Below the pieces are notes generated by a model that ran no database searches, was not told where the DNA came from, and saw nothing but the letters and a program-made list of their open reading frames with translations. The position numbers and the translations under genes are program-made. From NCBI GenBank assembly GCA_016713365.1, contig JADJPG010000067.1, positions 1 to 34,897 on the forward strand: a stretch of DNA of 34,897 bases, written 5' to 3'. Positions 1 through 9,759 of this stretch are shown piece after piece; within the stretch, counting starts at the first letter, position 1; the number at the start of each line of letters is the position of its first letter. Origin of the DNA: Verrucomicrobiota bacterium. Its GTDB lineage: Bacteria > Verrucomicrobiota > Verrucomicrobiia > Limisphaerales > JADJPG01.

Positions 1-131
1 CATTGCAGGCGGTCGGCGCAGGACAGCAAATCGCGCGCGTGACTGGGAATGAGCACCGGCTTGTCGTGGGACTTACGCAGCTCCGCTGCCATTGCCGCCG
101 TTGACTCGTTTCGCTTAACCGAGACGCTCAT
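1..131 (-). CDS. Partial small protein, start of gene only
   Basis: An ATG at 131-129 reading left is preceded by a clear GGAGGAAC ribosome binding site. The 43 visible codons begin MSVSVKRNESTAAMAAELRK and continue with a segment containing PVLIPSHARDLL before the window ends. No family is recognised. The start overlaps the end of the gene to its right by several codons in a different frame, so the two are probably translationally coupled. Both lie directly downstream of the relaxase remnant, so this is likely an accessory gene of the same decayed conjugative element. The 3' part is outside the window, so whether it is intact cannot be judged. Confidence 0.5.
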   Translation of the reverse strand, partial: MSVSVKRNESTAAMAAELRKSHDKPVLIPSHARDLLSCADRLQ

Positions 132-491
132 AGTTCCTCCTTTCGATGAACGGTGATCGAGAACGACCGGGCCGAACCCGAGCAGCGAAGGCGTAACGCG
201 GCTCGACCGCCTTGACGCCACGCAAGTGCCCCTCCGACCAGACGATCTTCGATTCGCTCCAGACCGGAACCGAGAATCATCTTCGCCGCTGGTGAACCGA
301 AGCGTTAACCGCTGTGCCAGTACGCCGGGCCGCTGATCGTTGCTGGCCTCGATCACTGCGTCAATGGTGCCCAGTAGGAAACAATGGGAACGCCGGTCGT
401 CCGCCCGGAAGCTAACGCTGGCGTTGTAGGTCTGACGAGATTCAAGGCAGAGGAGTTTGTCGAGTTCTGGTCGGTTAAAGATTTCATACAT
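115..491 (-). pseudogene. Frameshifted hypothetical gene downstream of the relaxase
   Basis: The reading frame opens with ATG at 491-489, about 18 bp after the relaxase stop, and begins MYEIFNRPELDKLLCLESRQ. It reads as ordinary protein up to about LTLRFTSGE (near 290). Beyond that the same frame turns into Arg/Ser-rich nonsense, while a neighbouring frame gives plausible coding (WSESKIVWSEGHLRGVKAVE, later SPFIERRNYERLG) and stops with TAA at 117-115. I infer one gene of about 125 residues with an indel around 290. The function is not recognised. Position and strand suggest it was the second gene of the relaxase operon. Confidence 0.4.
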
Positions 492-510
492 CAAAGGCGT
501 TGGCCACGGC

Positions 511-3230
511 TCAGTCTGGTGGTGGATAGTCGGGCTCGGTAGCGGGAGAAAGTGCTCTATACAGTCGATGCGCCGTCGTCGTCGCGATGAGCCACCTCAC
601 GGACCGAGGGAGAGCAGTCGTCGTTTGGCGCAAATCCCTCACCACTTCAATGGCGGCCAGGCGCACGCTCGAATTCGTAACACACCTCCGGAGCAGCTCC
701 TTGTCGTCAGTGAAGACGCGGGCCTCGTCCCGCCCGCGCAGATGGATACATAGAACTGCTCACGATGCACGGCAAGGATGGATCGGGATGGGGAGGCGAG
801 ACGTTGTCCCCATCAACGGTCTTTCCTTGGGCAGCATGCGAGGTGACGGAGTAACCATGGGTGAAAATGTTGTAGTCGGACGGCAATACCCGGCCGTCAG
901 TGAGCCCCGATGATGCCGCCTTGAACCGACCGCACTTCTGGCAACTCGCCGTTGACGGCGCGCCCTTGACCGATTGGCTTGCAACGGGAGTTTGTCCCAG
1001 CAGCCACGTTCACCCCGTCTTATCTCCCCAACGTCAAAGCAGGCTATGCCCGGAACCGCTTTTGTATCACGTTTCAGCAGAAGAATCTTTCGAGCCATCA
1101 GTCCGACGGACCGCGAAGCGGAACCTTCCGCCACTCCAACAATCTCAGCCGACTCCATCACGCGCAAAGCCTCCCGCTGCCTTATGAAAACGGAGCAACT
1201 GTCCGCGCGATACCGCCGAGGGGTCCCGCTTCTGTGCCTCCGTCCACGACAGCTCAAGTCACGGAACCACACGCCCCGGCCTCACCCTCTCCTCGGCGCC
1301 GGGCCGTCGACGTATCTTCAACCACGGCCCTCACTTGCAAGTAACCGCCTCGTCTCTCAGGCCCACGTAGGTGCGACCAGAAGCGCGGGCTTTCGTTCTG
1401 TGACCGCCAGAAACGCAAACTGCGCCTCCGCCGCCGCTCGTGAAACATTATCACGCGAAAGCTCAATGATATCGCCAGCCGTTCCCAACTCCGCAAGGAG
1501 GCCACTGCTGTCTGCTTCTTCGCAGCAAGCTCCACGACGCGCCGGTAGTCGCCACGGCGATGGCGGCGGATTTGTATCAAGTGCCCGAAGGTATACGGCG
1601 AGCCGTGTTCCTCGATAGGGCGGAGAGCATCGCCCCTTTTCACGGATCCGTGCTGCCCGGTGTCGCCGGAGAGAATAACGCGAACGCCGAGGCTCAATAG
1701 CCGCATCATATCATCCACGCCAACAGCCCCGGCTTCATCCAGCACCACGATCGACTTCGAAGCCGATTGGCGTCCGTCCTCCCGCAGAAATGACTCAAGC
1801 GTGACGGCGTGAAAACCTTCCTTGCGCAGGATCTCCGTGGCGGCGCCAGTGGGCGCGCAGAATCGCAGCGTAGCCGGCCTTTTCGCACGCGGTGTTTAAT
1901 TTCCCGGAGCACGGTGGTCTTCCCGTGCCGGCCAGTCCACGAATGCCGGTGATTCGGTCGGCACTTTGGAGCACATGACACATGGCCGTCTGCTGATCGG
2001 GACCCAGCCAATTCGCCGGCGAATAATCAAAGTTCAGCGGTGCGACGGCTGATTTACCATGGGTGACTGCGGCGATCAGTGCCAATTCCATCATCAAAAT
2101 CTCGCGCGTTGAATAGCCCTTCTCAGTCGCAATCAGATCCGGATTTTGCCGCAGCACAGTCTTTAGCGCCGTCAACTCAACCTCGCCGTGACCATGAGCC
2201 AGCGCAGCCTCCAGCAATTCATGTTCGGCCGCCACCGACTTCCCGCTCGAAGACGTGTGCCTCAGCATGGGCGACGGACTGAGATTCATCAGTCGACTGA
2301 CTCTCTGCCCGCTGCTCATTCGCCGATGGCCGCAGTCCGGCCAATGCCTGCAGTTCATCAGGCGACAACTCGCTCAAGTGCCGTTCGCGTACCTTGGTGG
2401 ACGTAATGTCGTTGACCTTGCGGTCGCGGCTGCGATGCACCGCATGCGCAATCTCATCGTTGGTCAATTGCCGCCCGAGCTTCTGCTCGAGCTCGCGAGA
2501 TAACCTCGTTCTTTTGCGCCGACCGCTTGGAGAACCGCTGCAAAACCGGCTCACTGACTCACAAATCTGAAATCCATGCTCAGCCGGAATCGTGCGGTAA
2601 CCAAGCGTATGAATCCTCCTGGCCAATTCGTTTCGATAAACTTCGGTGGCGTAGCGAATGGCATCGCATAAGGCCCTGGCTTGCAGCGCCTTCATGTCCG
2701 CTCCGTTTCGTCGAACGTCGCGTTGAATACAGTGCAATGAGTATGCAACTGCGGATCGAGCACGGGATGTGGTATGAGTAAAGCGCGCGCCCAAAGATTT
2801 CGGTCGTTCGATTGTCCTGCCGTCCCCCTTTTCCGAACTCGTGAGGCGGCGAAAGCTTCCAGCTCACGGAAGGCGATCACCACCGCCGCTTCGTGTGCAT
2901 CAATCCATCGCTCCTCGTTGAACGTCGGCTAGAATTGAGACAGACTTCGGAGCCGAACAGGTAAAGTCATAGAAGACGCGCCGGCTGTTAGGTGCATTCC
3001 GGCGCAACGTCAGTCGGACACCAGTGCATGGATGCCGATTCTCGCACAACGACTCGAAAGCCCCCGCTCCACTTCATGTCCGCTGTCGTCCAAGCCTCTC
3101 TCCACGCCCTGGCCCACCCACTTCCAGGACGAATCTCCTCAGCCGCATAGTAGTCATTCCGGCTTAAAATGCTCGTCGAAGTAACGTTTGGCGTCCGAGA
3201 GATTCTTTTGCGCAATAACGGTAAACGTGA
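511..3230 (-). pseudogene. Conjugative relaxase-helicase (MobF/TrwC-TraI type), multiply frameshifted
   Basis: In the intact family this protein nicks the transfer origin through a Tyr/His-triad relaxase domain, then unwinds the plasmid with a RecD-like helicase domain. Read 5' to 3' on the minus strand, family motifs appear in order but jump frames. They are an N-terminus like FTVIAQKNLSDAKRYFDEH (about 3230-3170), YDFTCSAPKSVSIL (about 2970), the metal-binding DPQLHTHCTVFNATFDE (about 2715), RNELARRIHTLGY (about 2630), Walker A split as GLAGTG/GKTTVL (about 1920), Walker B VLDEAG (about 1740), SGDTGQH, FTHGYSVT then SHAAQGKTVD (about 860-810), and EQFYVS near the end. The stop is TGA at 513-511. 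The reconstructed length is about 900 residues, normal for the family. At least ten indels separate the pieces, so no functional protein is expected. Confidence 0.85.
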
Positions 3231-4760
3231 ACTAGGGGATTCAAACCGGACCTATTGCCCTTATCTCAGTCGAAAGAAGGAGGCGTCGCGCATGCTTTAC
3301 CAGGGATTTCTTCTTGGGAACGAGCACACAGAAGTTCGCCGCTCTGATGCATCCTGGCGCTCGAATCTCCCCAGAGATGCTTCCGGGTTTTCGAAACCCA
3401 ATCCAAACAGCCACTTGATCTTCATGCACATGGAGCATGTCCAACGAGAACTTGCTGAGGTGTATGAGATACATATTCCAACATGGAATCAGACACCCCC
3501 ACCCATTCAGCAGTCACCAAAGTCGCCTCATGATAGCCTATCGCATCTCGCATCACATTCTATCAACGATGACGTCACAACGTGTTTCGATATCGCAGCA
3601 CCTCGCCCACATCGAACGAATGTAGGCGAAGTATCATTCAGGTGATGGCAACTCAGCGTGACATCGGACATGGCTTTCTTGAAATCGAAAGCCCTATTCT
3701 GAGCAGGACACCATCCCCTTACCACAAAGTAAGGACAGCCATCCGGCCACGTCCGCGCGGAATCCGGCGCGGAGTCCCGCACATCGTCCGATGAATCAGC
3801 CAGGCCGTTCGCCGGGCAGCAGTCGCGACGCATCCCAGCAGTTACCGGGAAGCATCTCGCGCCACGCCGGCGAATGTCCGCACGATGGTCGGTGCAGCAA
3901 CGGAAGGCACCTCCGCATCCTCCCCGGCGGTAGGCCAGCGGAAGTCCGCAGGCAAGTTCGCTAGGCGGACGCGAAACGTCCGTGCTGGCGTCCAGTTGCC
4001 ATCCACACCGCAGCCCGCAGCATCGATAGATTCGTTCAAGCAATCTCCAACGCAGCGTTCAGGCAATGGCCCCGAAACACCCCGCTCTCAAAACACGGGC
4101 AGTCCTTGAACAATCCATGTCAACGGTCAGTCCACGAACGCAGACTGCCAGCGAACAAGGAATGGACAGGCTTTCCACGTCCACGGAAAATTTCTGACTT
4201 TGTTCAGTCCATGCTCCTTTCCGCGCAGTAACCTTCACTATTCGTTATCTCGCCTGGCCCGCGCGGGCGAGTGGCGCTCGCTCACTTCGCTTCGCCACTC
4301 CACCGCACGCGCCGCGACGGTATGGGATTCATCCAGCGGTCCGCGCCGCCTCCCGTCGCACGCGGGCCGGGAAGGCTACGCGCCCATTCCGCCCGCCGCG
4401 CCGTCCATCGGCTCCGACCGCATTCTTGGTTTCAACAATTGGAACCCATCACTTGATCGTCAACACCGAGAAAACGGCTGGGCCATTGATTGGGCGAGTT
4501 CCGCAGTCCGGAACAAACAGGCGTTCCACTCATCGTCAACGCCCCCAAACGCGCTGGCGTGACTGGCGCGTGCCCGCCGCCCTCGATTGCATGGCTCGCT
4601 CGCGCCGTCAAGGTAGTGTTCTGGCGAACGACGAAATAAACGGAGTCTTGGGTGGTCGTCCGCCAGGACCTCCACCAGTTGACCGTGCTCCTTGCCAAGG
4701 GACGGGCTTCTAGGAAGGCACGCGTGGAATCTGCATGTCGGGTTGGAATCTTTCAGAGCC
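3231..4760. other. No recognisable gene; one possible small ORF and a hairpin
   Basis: About 1.5 kb upstream of the relaxase remnant has only short, overlapping reading frames, with no recognisable domain in any frame. The least unlikely is a minus-strand frame at 3241-3474 of 77 codons, with a stretch MLHVHEDQVAVWIGFRKPG. It ends just before the relaxase start and has no clear ribosome binding site. Given the many indels on either side, this stretch may be decayed genes of the same mobile element. Confidence 0.4.
4269..4300. repeat. Inverted repeat GAGTGGCG...CGCCACTC
   Basis: Two perfect 8-base arms, GAGTGGCG at 4269-4276 and CGCCACTC at 4293-4300, enclose a 16-base loop rich in CTCGCT/CTTCGCTT. 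It lies about 1 kb upstream of the relaxase remnant in a region without a recognised gene. Hairpins near a relaxase gene can mark a transfer origin, but no nick-site consensus is recognisable, so the role is open. Confidence 0.35.
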
Positions 4761-4935
4761 TCACTGATCCTGAACAATGTAACCTACCGCCTCGTAGCCG
4801 CGCACGCTTTTGGAATACACTACCGAGAGTAATGGCACGCAGCCGTCCACATAGTCATAAACGATGACCTCTCGTTTGTTGTCGTGCAGACGGTGCGCTT
4901 CAGCAATCTCGAAGAGATCGGCAGACGCAGATTTG
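4761..4935 (-). pseudogene. C-terminal scrap of a superfamily-2 DNA helicase
   Basis: The minus-strand frame ends with HRLHDNKREVIVYDYVDG and VPLLSVVYSKSVRGYEAVGY, then stops at 4761. This matches my memory of the extreme C-terminus of DEAD/DEAH-type helicases in which an HRLH.NK.EV.IYDYVD...P.L..M..KR..GY pattern follows motif VI. Such helicases include those linked to primase-helicase (TOTE-type) conflict systems. The expected QYAGR motif before HRLH is not intact (the sequence reads EIAEA). Nothing upstream to about 5100 is recognisable as the rest of the helicase. I therefore call it a remnant; the family assignment is moderate. Confidence 0.45.
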
Positions 4936-5111
4936 CCGCTGTTTCGTACGTCACGAATATACAAGTAGATTGTATAAACACGCAACGTGCATCGACACGA
5001 ATTCCAAGCAAGTGATGCGAGCGAGATTGCTCGGCAGTGGTGGCTACCTCGCTTTGGAACTTTGGAACAGCATGGTTGATCCTAGTCGGGATCTACGACT
5101 TCATGCATGTT

Positions 5112-6050
5112 TCAGATGGAGATGCTTTTTGATTTCTTGTAGCCTTGTTCCAACTGCTGTTCCTGAAACCGCCCGATCTTCTCGTTGCGACTCTTGGCAA
5201 TGGCAGTCAGCGGCAGGATGTTCTTCCAGGCTATCTGATGTTTGACGGCGATCTTTCGAGCGCGAACCGAGGTCGTGAGTTTCAAGACTTGATTGGCGGC
5301 CCCCAGCCATCCCCTGACCGGTAGCTGGCCGATTTCAACTTGTTCCAAAAACTCATGCAAAAACGCTCGCACAAGGAACGAGCATTTCCAGATGCTTCAC
5401 ATCGCGCCGTTTTTCCCAGCGGCACGCTGGCGACCAGTTCCAATTTGCACGCCAGCAGAGAAACAGGATCGAGCACACGAATCGATCTCCCATCCAGCGC
5501 CGCCTCGATGGCCAGCTCGTCCACCGACTCCGACACTACCGGAATTCGTCGGACGATTTCAATGTTCGATTTCAAATCGCCGAATCTGGAAAGGAATGGT
5601 TCCTGACAGGGCGGTGAGGGCCACCTTGGGCGGGTCACTTGGATGCAATGCCAACTGCCGGGCGATGCGTTGAACATCCTCATGATTGCCTTTGAAATCA
5701 ATGTCCTCGCTGGTGAACGGTAGATATTTTTGCAACTCCGGTTCGGCGGCCAGATAGCGCTCGGCCCAATAGTTGACCGCCTGCCCGCCAATGAGCACAT
5801 AGGGTTGCCCGGTGGCGTTGCGAATCTTGAATACGTCCGAGAACTGTTGGAGGAAAACCCACGGTTATGCCCATTGGGACATCGCGCGGGCCACTTTCTT
5901 GAAGTTCGTAATCTGCCACTTGGCGCCGCCGCACCAACGAGCGCGTTGTTGCGCCGCTGCCGCCTGCGGATTGCGACGGGCCTTGCGGGCTGCCGCCATC
6001 CGGCTTTGCGCTTCCTGCCGTTTTACTTCATTGAAAGTCATCACTTTCAT
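5112..6050 (-). pseudogene. Nucleotidyltransferase-like protein, broken
   Basis: The reading begins at ATG 6050 (MKVMTFNEVKRQEAQ). It is Arg/Ala-rich for 60 residues, meets an in-frame TAA at about 5867-5865, and continues in the same frame as PWVFLQQFSDVFK and VLIGGQAVNYWAERYL. A SEDIDFKGN motif follows. The GG.AV plus D-x-D arrangement is typical of the nucleotidyltransferase fold seen in AbiEii-like proteins. Around 5580 the frame changes to NIEIVRRIPVVSESVDELAI and LDPVSLLACKLELV. Around 5395 it changes again to RAFLHEFLEQVEIGQLPVRG, ending at the stop at 5112. The full length would be about 310 residues. An in-frame stop plus two frameshifts indicate inactivation. An alternative is that the first 61 codons are a separate small gene (5865-6050) upstream of a GTG start at 5798. 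Confidence 0.55.
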
Positions 6051-6585
6051 CGGGCGTAACGATACTGCAATGCCGTGGGCGAGGCAAGCTTCAGGGACAG
6101 GAGCGATGCTGAAGCGTGGCTTCAAGTTTGCCGAGCTTCTAGGCACGCCACGTAAATTCCCCGACCAATTTATTCGTTTTGCCCCCGCCCGTCGATTACA
6201 AACAAACGATACCCATCTGGACAACTTACAACCTTGGGTCAAACCAGAACTGTGGTTCCCGACTGAGTGAGAAAGTGGGTGAGGAACTGAGAGGGTACGA
6301 GTTAGAAACAGTTCAATCGCATTCAGTCAAATTCTACCGGAATAGCTTGTTCTCATTGGGAAATCCGCTACATATCTCCTTGAAAACTGAGCTGTAAGCC
6401 GACCGAGTCCTTCCTCTGGAGCCAATCTTAAAGCTGTTGAGCTTCAACGGCGGTTGGTTTCAAAAGAAGGTTAAAACCCGGTATGGTCAGGGAAATTGTC
6501 AGGGAAAACGGTGGACACTGCACTCCTCGTCAGTGCTGCCGCATTGCTCTCGCACGCTCTCCGACTGATCCTTAACGGGTTTTAC
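6051..6585. other. Intergenic stretch without a recognised gene
   Basis: Between the nucleotidyltransferase remnant and the integrase there is about 530 bp with only short frames. None resembles a known protein. The only structure found is the inverted repeat just before the integrase start, listed separately. Confidence 0.4.
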
Positions 6586-6611
6586 GCACCTCGCACAAAC
6601 TGTGCAGGTGC
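6586..6611 (+). promoter_or_regulatory. Hairpin immediately upstream of the integrase start
   Basis: GCACCTCGCACA (6586-6597) can pair with TGTGCAGGTGC (6601-6611) across a three-base loop, leaving one bulged C. The structure ends two bases before the integrase ATG at 6614 and includes the AGGTG that would serve as ribosome binding site. If it folds in RNA it would hide the translation start. The role is inferred from position only. Confidence 0.4.
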
Positions 6612-6613
6612 CC

Positions 6614-7367
6614 ATGAAACATCGATTCTGGCTCTTCAAACGACGGGGATTTTTTTACACCGAGGACACGTTTACGGGAAAACAAGAATCGCTCGGCACG
6701 CGGGATCGCAAGGAGGCCGAACGACTGCGCGCGACCAGAACGATGCCTCCGCGCAACCATTCATCAGTCTCGCCATTGGCAAAGCATACCTGGCCGCGCA
6801 CGATCCGAGCCTCGTTAAACGAAATTGGGGGACCGTCATGGATGCGTTTGTTCAACGTGGCAAGGAACACACTCGGAAACGCCGCGAACGGGCCATGCGC
6901 AGCAAACCGCTCTGCACCCTTCGAGATCGCAAATTGGTGGAAACCACCGCCGATGACCTCCGAGCCGTTCTGAGCGCGGGCGGCACCTCGACCAATCATT
7001 TTCTTCGCTGCCTGCATAATCTGGCGGTCGGCATGGGCTGGTTGCCAGCGTGTGTCATTCCCCCGAAACTCTGGCCGGTCGTCACAGCAAAGCCGAAGCG
7101 AGGCATCCGGCGAGAAGAGCACGAAAAGATCATCGCTGCCGAAAAAAACGCAGAGCGCCGCAATTATTATCAAATGCTCTGGGAAATTGGGGCCGCTCAA
7201 ACTGACACGTCGCGACTTTCTGCGGATAACGTCAACTGGCAGGAGAGGAAACTTCAATATCAACGTCTGAAAACCGGTGAATGGGCCTGCATCCAAATTG
7301 GTGACCGATTGGAGGTTCTGTTGAAACAATTGCCATCGAGCGGCTTACTGTTTCCAACGATTAGTCA
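6614..7367 (+). pseudogene. Tyrosine-type site-specific integrase, frameshifted and truncated by an IS
   Basis: The N-terminus MKHRFWLFKRRGFFYTEDTF is followed by TGKQESLGTRDRKEAERLRA, an AP2-like/SAM-like arm-binding start common to compact integrases of Verrucomicrobia. Near 6735 the frame shifts and coding resumes with QPFISLAIGKAYLAAHDPSL, then SKPLCTLRDRKLVETTADDL, TNHFLRCLHNLAVGMGWLP, WEIGAAQTDTSRLSADNV and LLFPTIS. Coding is then cut at 7367 by the insertion sequence. The C-terminal catalytic part (HxxR and the nucleophilic Tyr) is missing and is not found on the other side of the IS. In the part corresponding to the first catalytic Arg, the sequence reads GAAQTD rather than the usual G.R..E. 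I recall this as characteristic of the family, though I cannot verify it here. Confidence 0.75.
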
Positions 7368-8643
7368 TGACCGGGCTCAACTTTCTGGACCACGGATGTG
7401 TTAGTCCAAGCATTGGTTTGAGTTTATGTTTTTTCTGCTTTCCTTGTCCATGCCCCGCGGAGGGAGGGCGTAGCCCGACCGGAGCGGAGCATGGACATTT
7501 CCGCCGCAAATCCCGCCGGGCTTTCGTAGCCCAGCCCGCTGTGCGGCCTCACCTGATTGTATCTCTGCCGGAAGTCGCCCACCACCACCCGCGCTTCCGT
7601 CAGCGTCCAGTTGCTCCCGGTTCAAGCACTCGTCCCGGAACCGTCCATGGAAGCTTTCCACAAAGCCGTTCTGCCACGGGCTCCCCGGCTCAATGTAGCT
7701 GGTCTTGACCCGGTTCTCCTTCAGCCACCGCTGCACGATCTTCGCGATGAACTCCGAGCCGTTGTCGCTCCGCAGATACTCCGGGGCCCCGTGCTCCGCC
7801 ACGGCCTTCTGCAACCAGTGCAGCACGTCCGCCGCTTTCAACGCGCGTTCCGCCCGCAGCACATGACATTCCCGGGTGTATTCATCCAGGATCGTCAGCA
7901 TCTTCAAAGCCCCGCCTCGCACCGTCGCATCGGCGATGAAGTCCCACGTCCACACGTGATTCCGATGGGTCGCCATCGTCGGCAAATCTGTGGAAACACC
8001 GCGTCGAACCACTTTGCGCTTGGTCGGTGGCACCCGCAGACCAGCGTCACGTCGCAGGCGTTGGATGTGCCGCTTGCCCACCCGCCAGCCTTCCCGCCGC
8101 AGCAACGCCGCCACCCGCCGATACCCATAGCGCGGATGTTCCGCCGGAGTTCCAGCAGTCGCTTCTTCAACCGTTCTTCCGCGGGCGTGGGCGGTCGTCC
8201 GCGATAGTGGAACGTGGAGCGCGCCAGCTTCAGATACCGGCACGCCTGCCGTTGGGAACACAGTCCGGCTTTCACCGTCTCCTGCGCATACGCCCGGCGA
8301 GTGGCCGGGCTCACAGCTTTTTCGAATACGTAGCTCAACACCCGGTTCTTCAACATCTCCTCCGCCAGCATCTTCTTGAGCTCCGTGTTCTCACGCTCCA
8401 ACTCCTTCAGCCGCCGCGCCTCCTTCACCTCCATGTGCCCAAACTGCTTCTTCCACCGGTGAAACGTCACCTCCGAGATGTTCGCCTCCTGGCAAATCGC
8501 CATGATGGTCCGTTCGCCGCGATCTGCTTCCCGCAGAATCCGGACCTTGTCTTCCGTCGTATACCGTTTGCCTTTCATTCGTCTGGTCCTTTCTTCGGCC
8601 CAGACTATCACTTCACGCGGCCTGAAAAAGCTGAGTCATGTCA
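7368..8643 (-). mobile_element. IS3-family insertion sequence (IS407-like group)
   Basis: Imperfect terminal inverted repeats TGACCGGGCTCAACTTTC (from 7368) and TGACATGACTCAGCTTTT (reading left from 8643) bound a minus-strand transposase, giving an element of about 1276 bp. This is a normal size for IS3-family elements. The bases flanking the two ends (TTAGTCA on the left, GGGACGT on the right) show no direct target duplication. The left side interrupts an integrase gene and the right side interrupts an unrelated secreted-protein gene. That fits deletion or recombination between two copies better than a simple insertion. Exact ends are estimated from repeat alignment. Confidence 0.8.
7424..8578 (-). 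pseudogene. IS3-family transposase (OrfA/OrfB), frameshifted
   Basis: It starts at ATG 8578 with MKGKRYTTEDKVRILREADR, an HTH domain (ISEVTFHRWKKQFG), then a leucine-zipper-like helix (RRLKELERENTELKKML). It reads straight into the OrfB N-terminus (TRRAYAQETVKAGLCSQRQA). Near 8140 the frame changes to HPRYGYRRVAALLRREGW, followed by the DDE integrase core: WTWDFIADATVRGG (first Asp), YLRSDNGSEF (second Asp) and ESFHGRFRDECLN (Glu). Near 7607 a second shift leads to TLTEARVVVGDFRQRYNQVR and RPHSGLGYESPAGFAAEM, with TAA at 7426-7424. All catalytic residues are present, but two frame changes outside the usual OrfA/OrfB junction make it probably inactive. Confidence 0.8.
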
Positions 8644-9749
8644 GGGACGTGCAATTTCCTCATTTAACGGGAATCAAGATTGGTCTTCTTGAACAGACAG
8701 GTGAGTTTGAATACTCAATCTCTTTCAACAACACATACAGGTTGATTTTAAGCCAAAGCAGCGGCACCCTTGCCCAGCTCTTGGTCGCCGGAGAGTTCTC
8801 AAACGGGCAGGTGTTTCCTTCCAATGCCCGACCGTTTAGAGCAAGTGAACCCCCATGGGGGTCCGGAATGGAATGGAAAAGCGACTGCAGAATCCTCGCA
8901 TACTATGAGAACCCCCGTCATGGCCTTGGCACCGAGGTTGGTGGCGATTATCTCCAAACCATCCTCGTTTCAGATTATGGCTGTTGTTTGGTGACTGCAG
9001 GGTTTGGATCACTCTCGGCTCAAGTCGGAATTTATACCACTGATGATTGTTTGTTCAAAAACTACGACCTAACTGCCTGTTCCCCTCAACTGTCCGCAGC
9101 AACGGCCCGCCTGAATCAAGCCCAGGGCAACGCGGCCCCCGAGGTCTCGCTACCCGCCTTCTATGCCTTGCAATCCTTGATGAAGAGAACCCCGGAAGGT
9201 CAGCGCTTGGTGGACCTCTATTGGCAGCACACGGCGGAAGTGCTGCGTCTGTTGTGGGCCAATTCACTATTGCGAGAACAGGCGGCCGACATCTTGACCA
9301 CGTTCCAGCCCGGAGTCGCTGCGTTGCTCTCCGGCAACGCCCAGTCCTCTCCCATCACGCAGTCGATGATCGACCAATTGAACGGTCTTTGGTCGGCCCT
9401 CATTGAGAAGGCCAGCCCCGCGCTCAAGACGGCATTGGAACAGGAACGCGCCCGGTTCAATAACTTTGAGGATTTTGTGAACAAGGATTTCTCGCAGTGG
9501 GCCGGCCTGCTCGAGATTCCCGCTCCGACACAGCCCTGGATATTCATCTCCAGCGCCACCCGGGAAGGTGGCCGGATTACGGTGGAATGTAATGATATCC
9601 CCGGCACCGATCTTACCCTCTGGAGATCCGGGAATCTTTCTTCGTGGGAGCAGGTACTCAATCCGGAAGTCTCGCGGAGCACCCATACGATCCGGTTCAT
9701 CGATCCAGCGCCCCCGGCCGGCAGCGTCTTCTATCAAATCCGACGATAG
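8644..9749 (+). pseudogene. 3' part of a secreted/surface protein cut by the IS
   Basis: An open frame runs from the IS end to TAG-terminated codons at 9749, but its apparent upstream start lies inside the IS. The true 5' part is therefore lost. About 368 residues remain. An N-terminal beta-rich part (TGEFEYSISFNNTYRLILSQ) is followed by a helical segment (LPAFYALQSLMKRTPEGQRL through about ILTTFQPGVAALLSG). The latter resembles the helical tail of CFI-box-type C-terminal regions, although no CFI motif is present. The end, LTLWRSGNLSSWEQVLNP to SVFYQIRR, is the short beta-rich C-terminal module common in secreted Verrucomicrobia proteins. The function is unknown. Confidence 0.6.
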
Positions 9750-9759
9750 GGAACTCTGG

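Noticed and set aside
3241..3474. Minus-strand 77-codon frame just upstream of the relaxase
   Set aside because: No ribosome binding site, no recognised family and heavy indel decay around it. Mentioned in the gap entry only.
8120..8160. Programmed ribosomal frameshift in the IS transposase
   Set aside because: IS3-type slippage occurs at the OrfA/OrfB junction on an A-rich heptamer. Here OrfA and OrfB are already fused in one frame and the break lies further downstream without such a motif.
8030..8692. Plus-strand frame across the IS element
   Set aside because: Antisense to the transposase, with no domain of its own.
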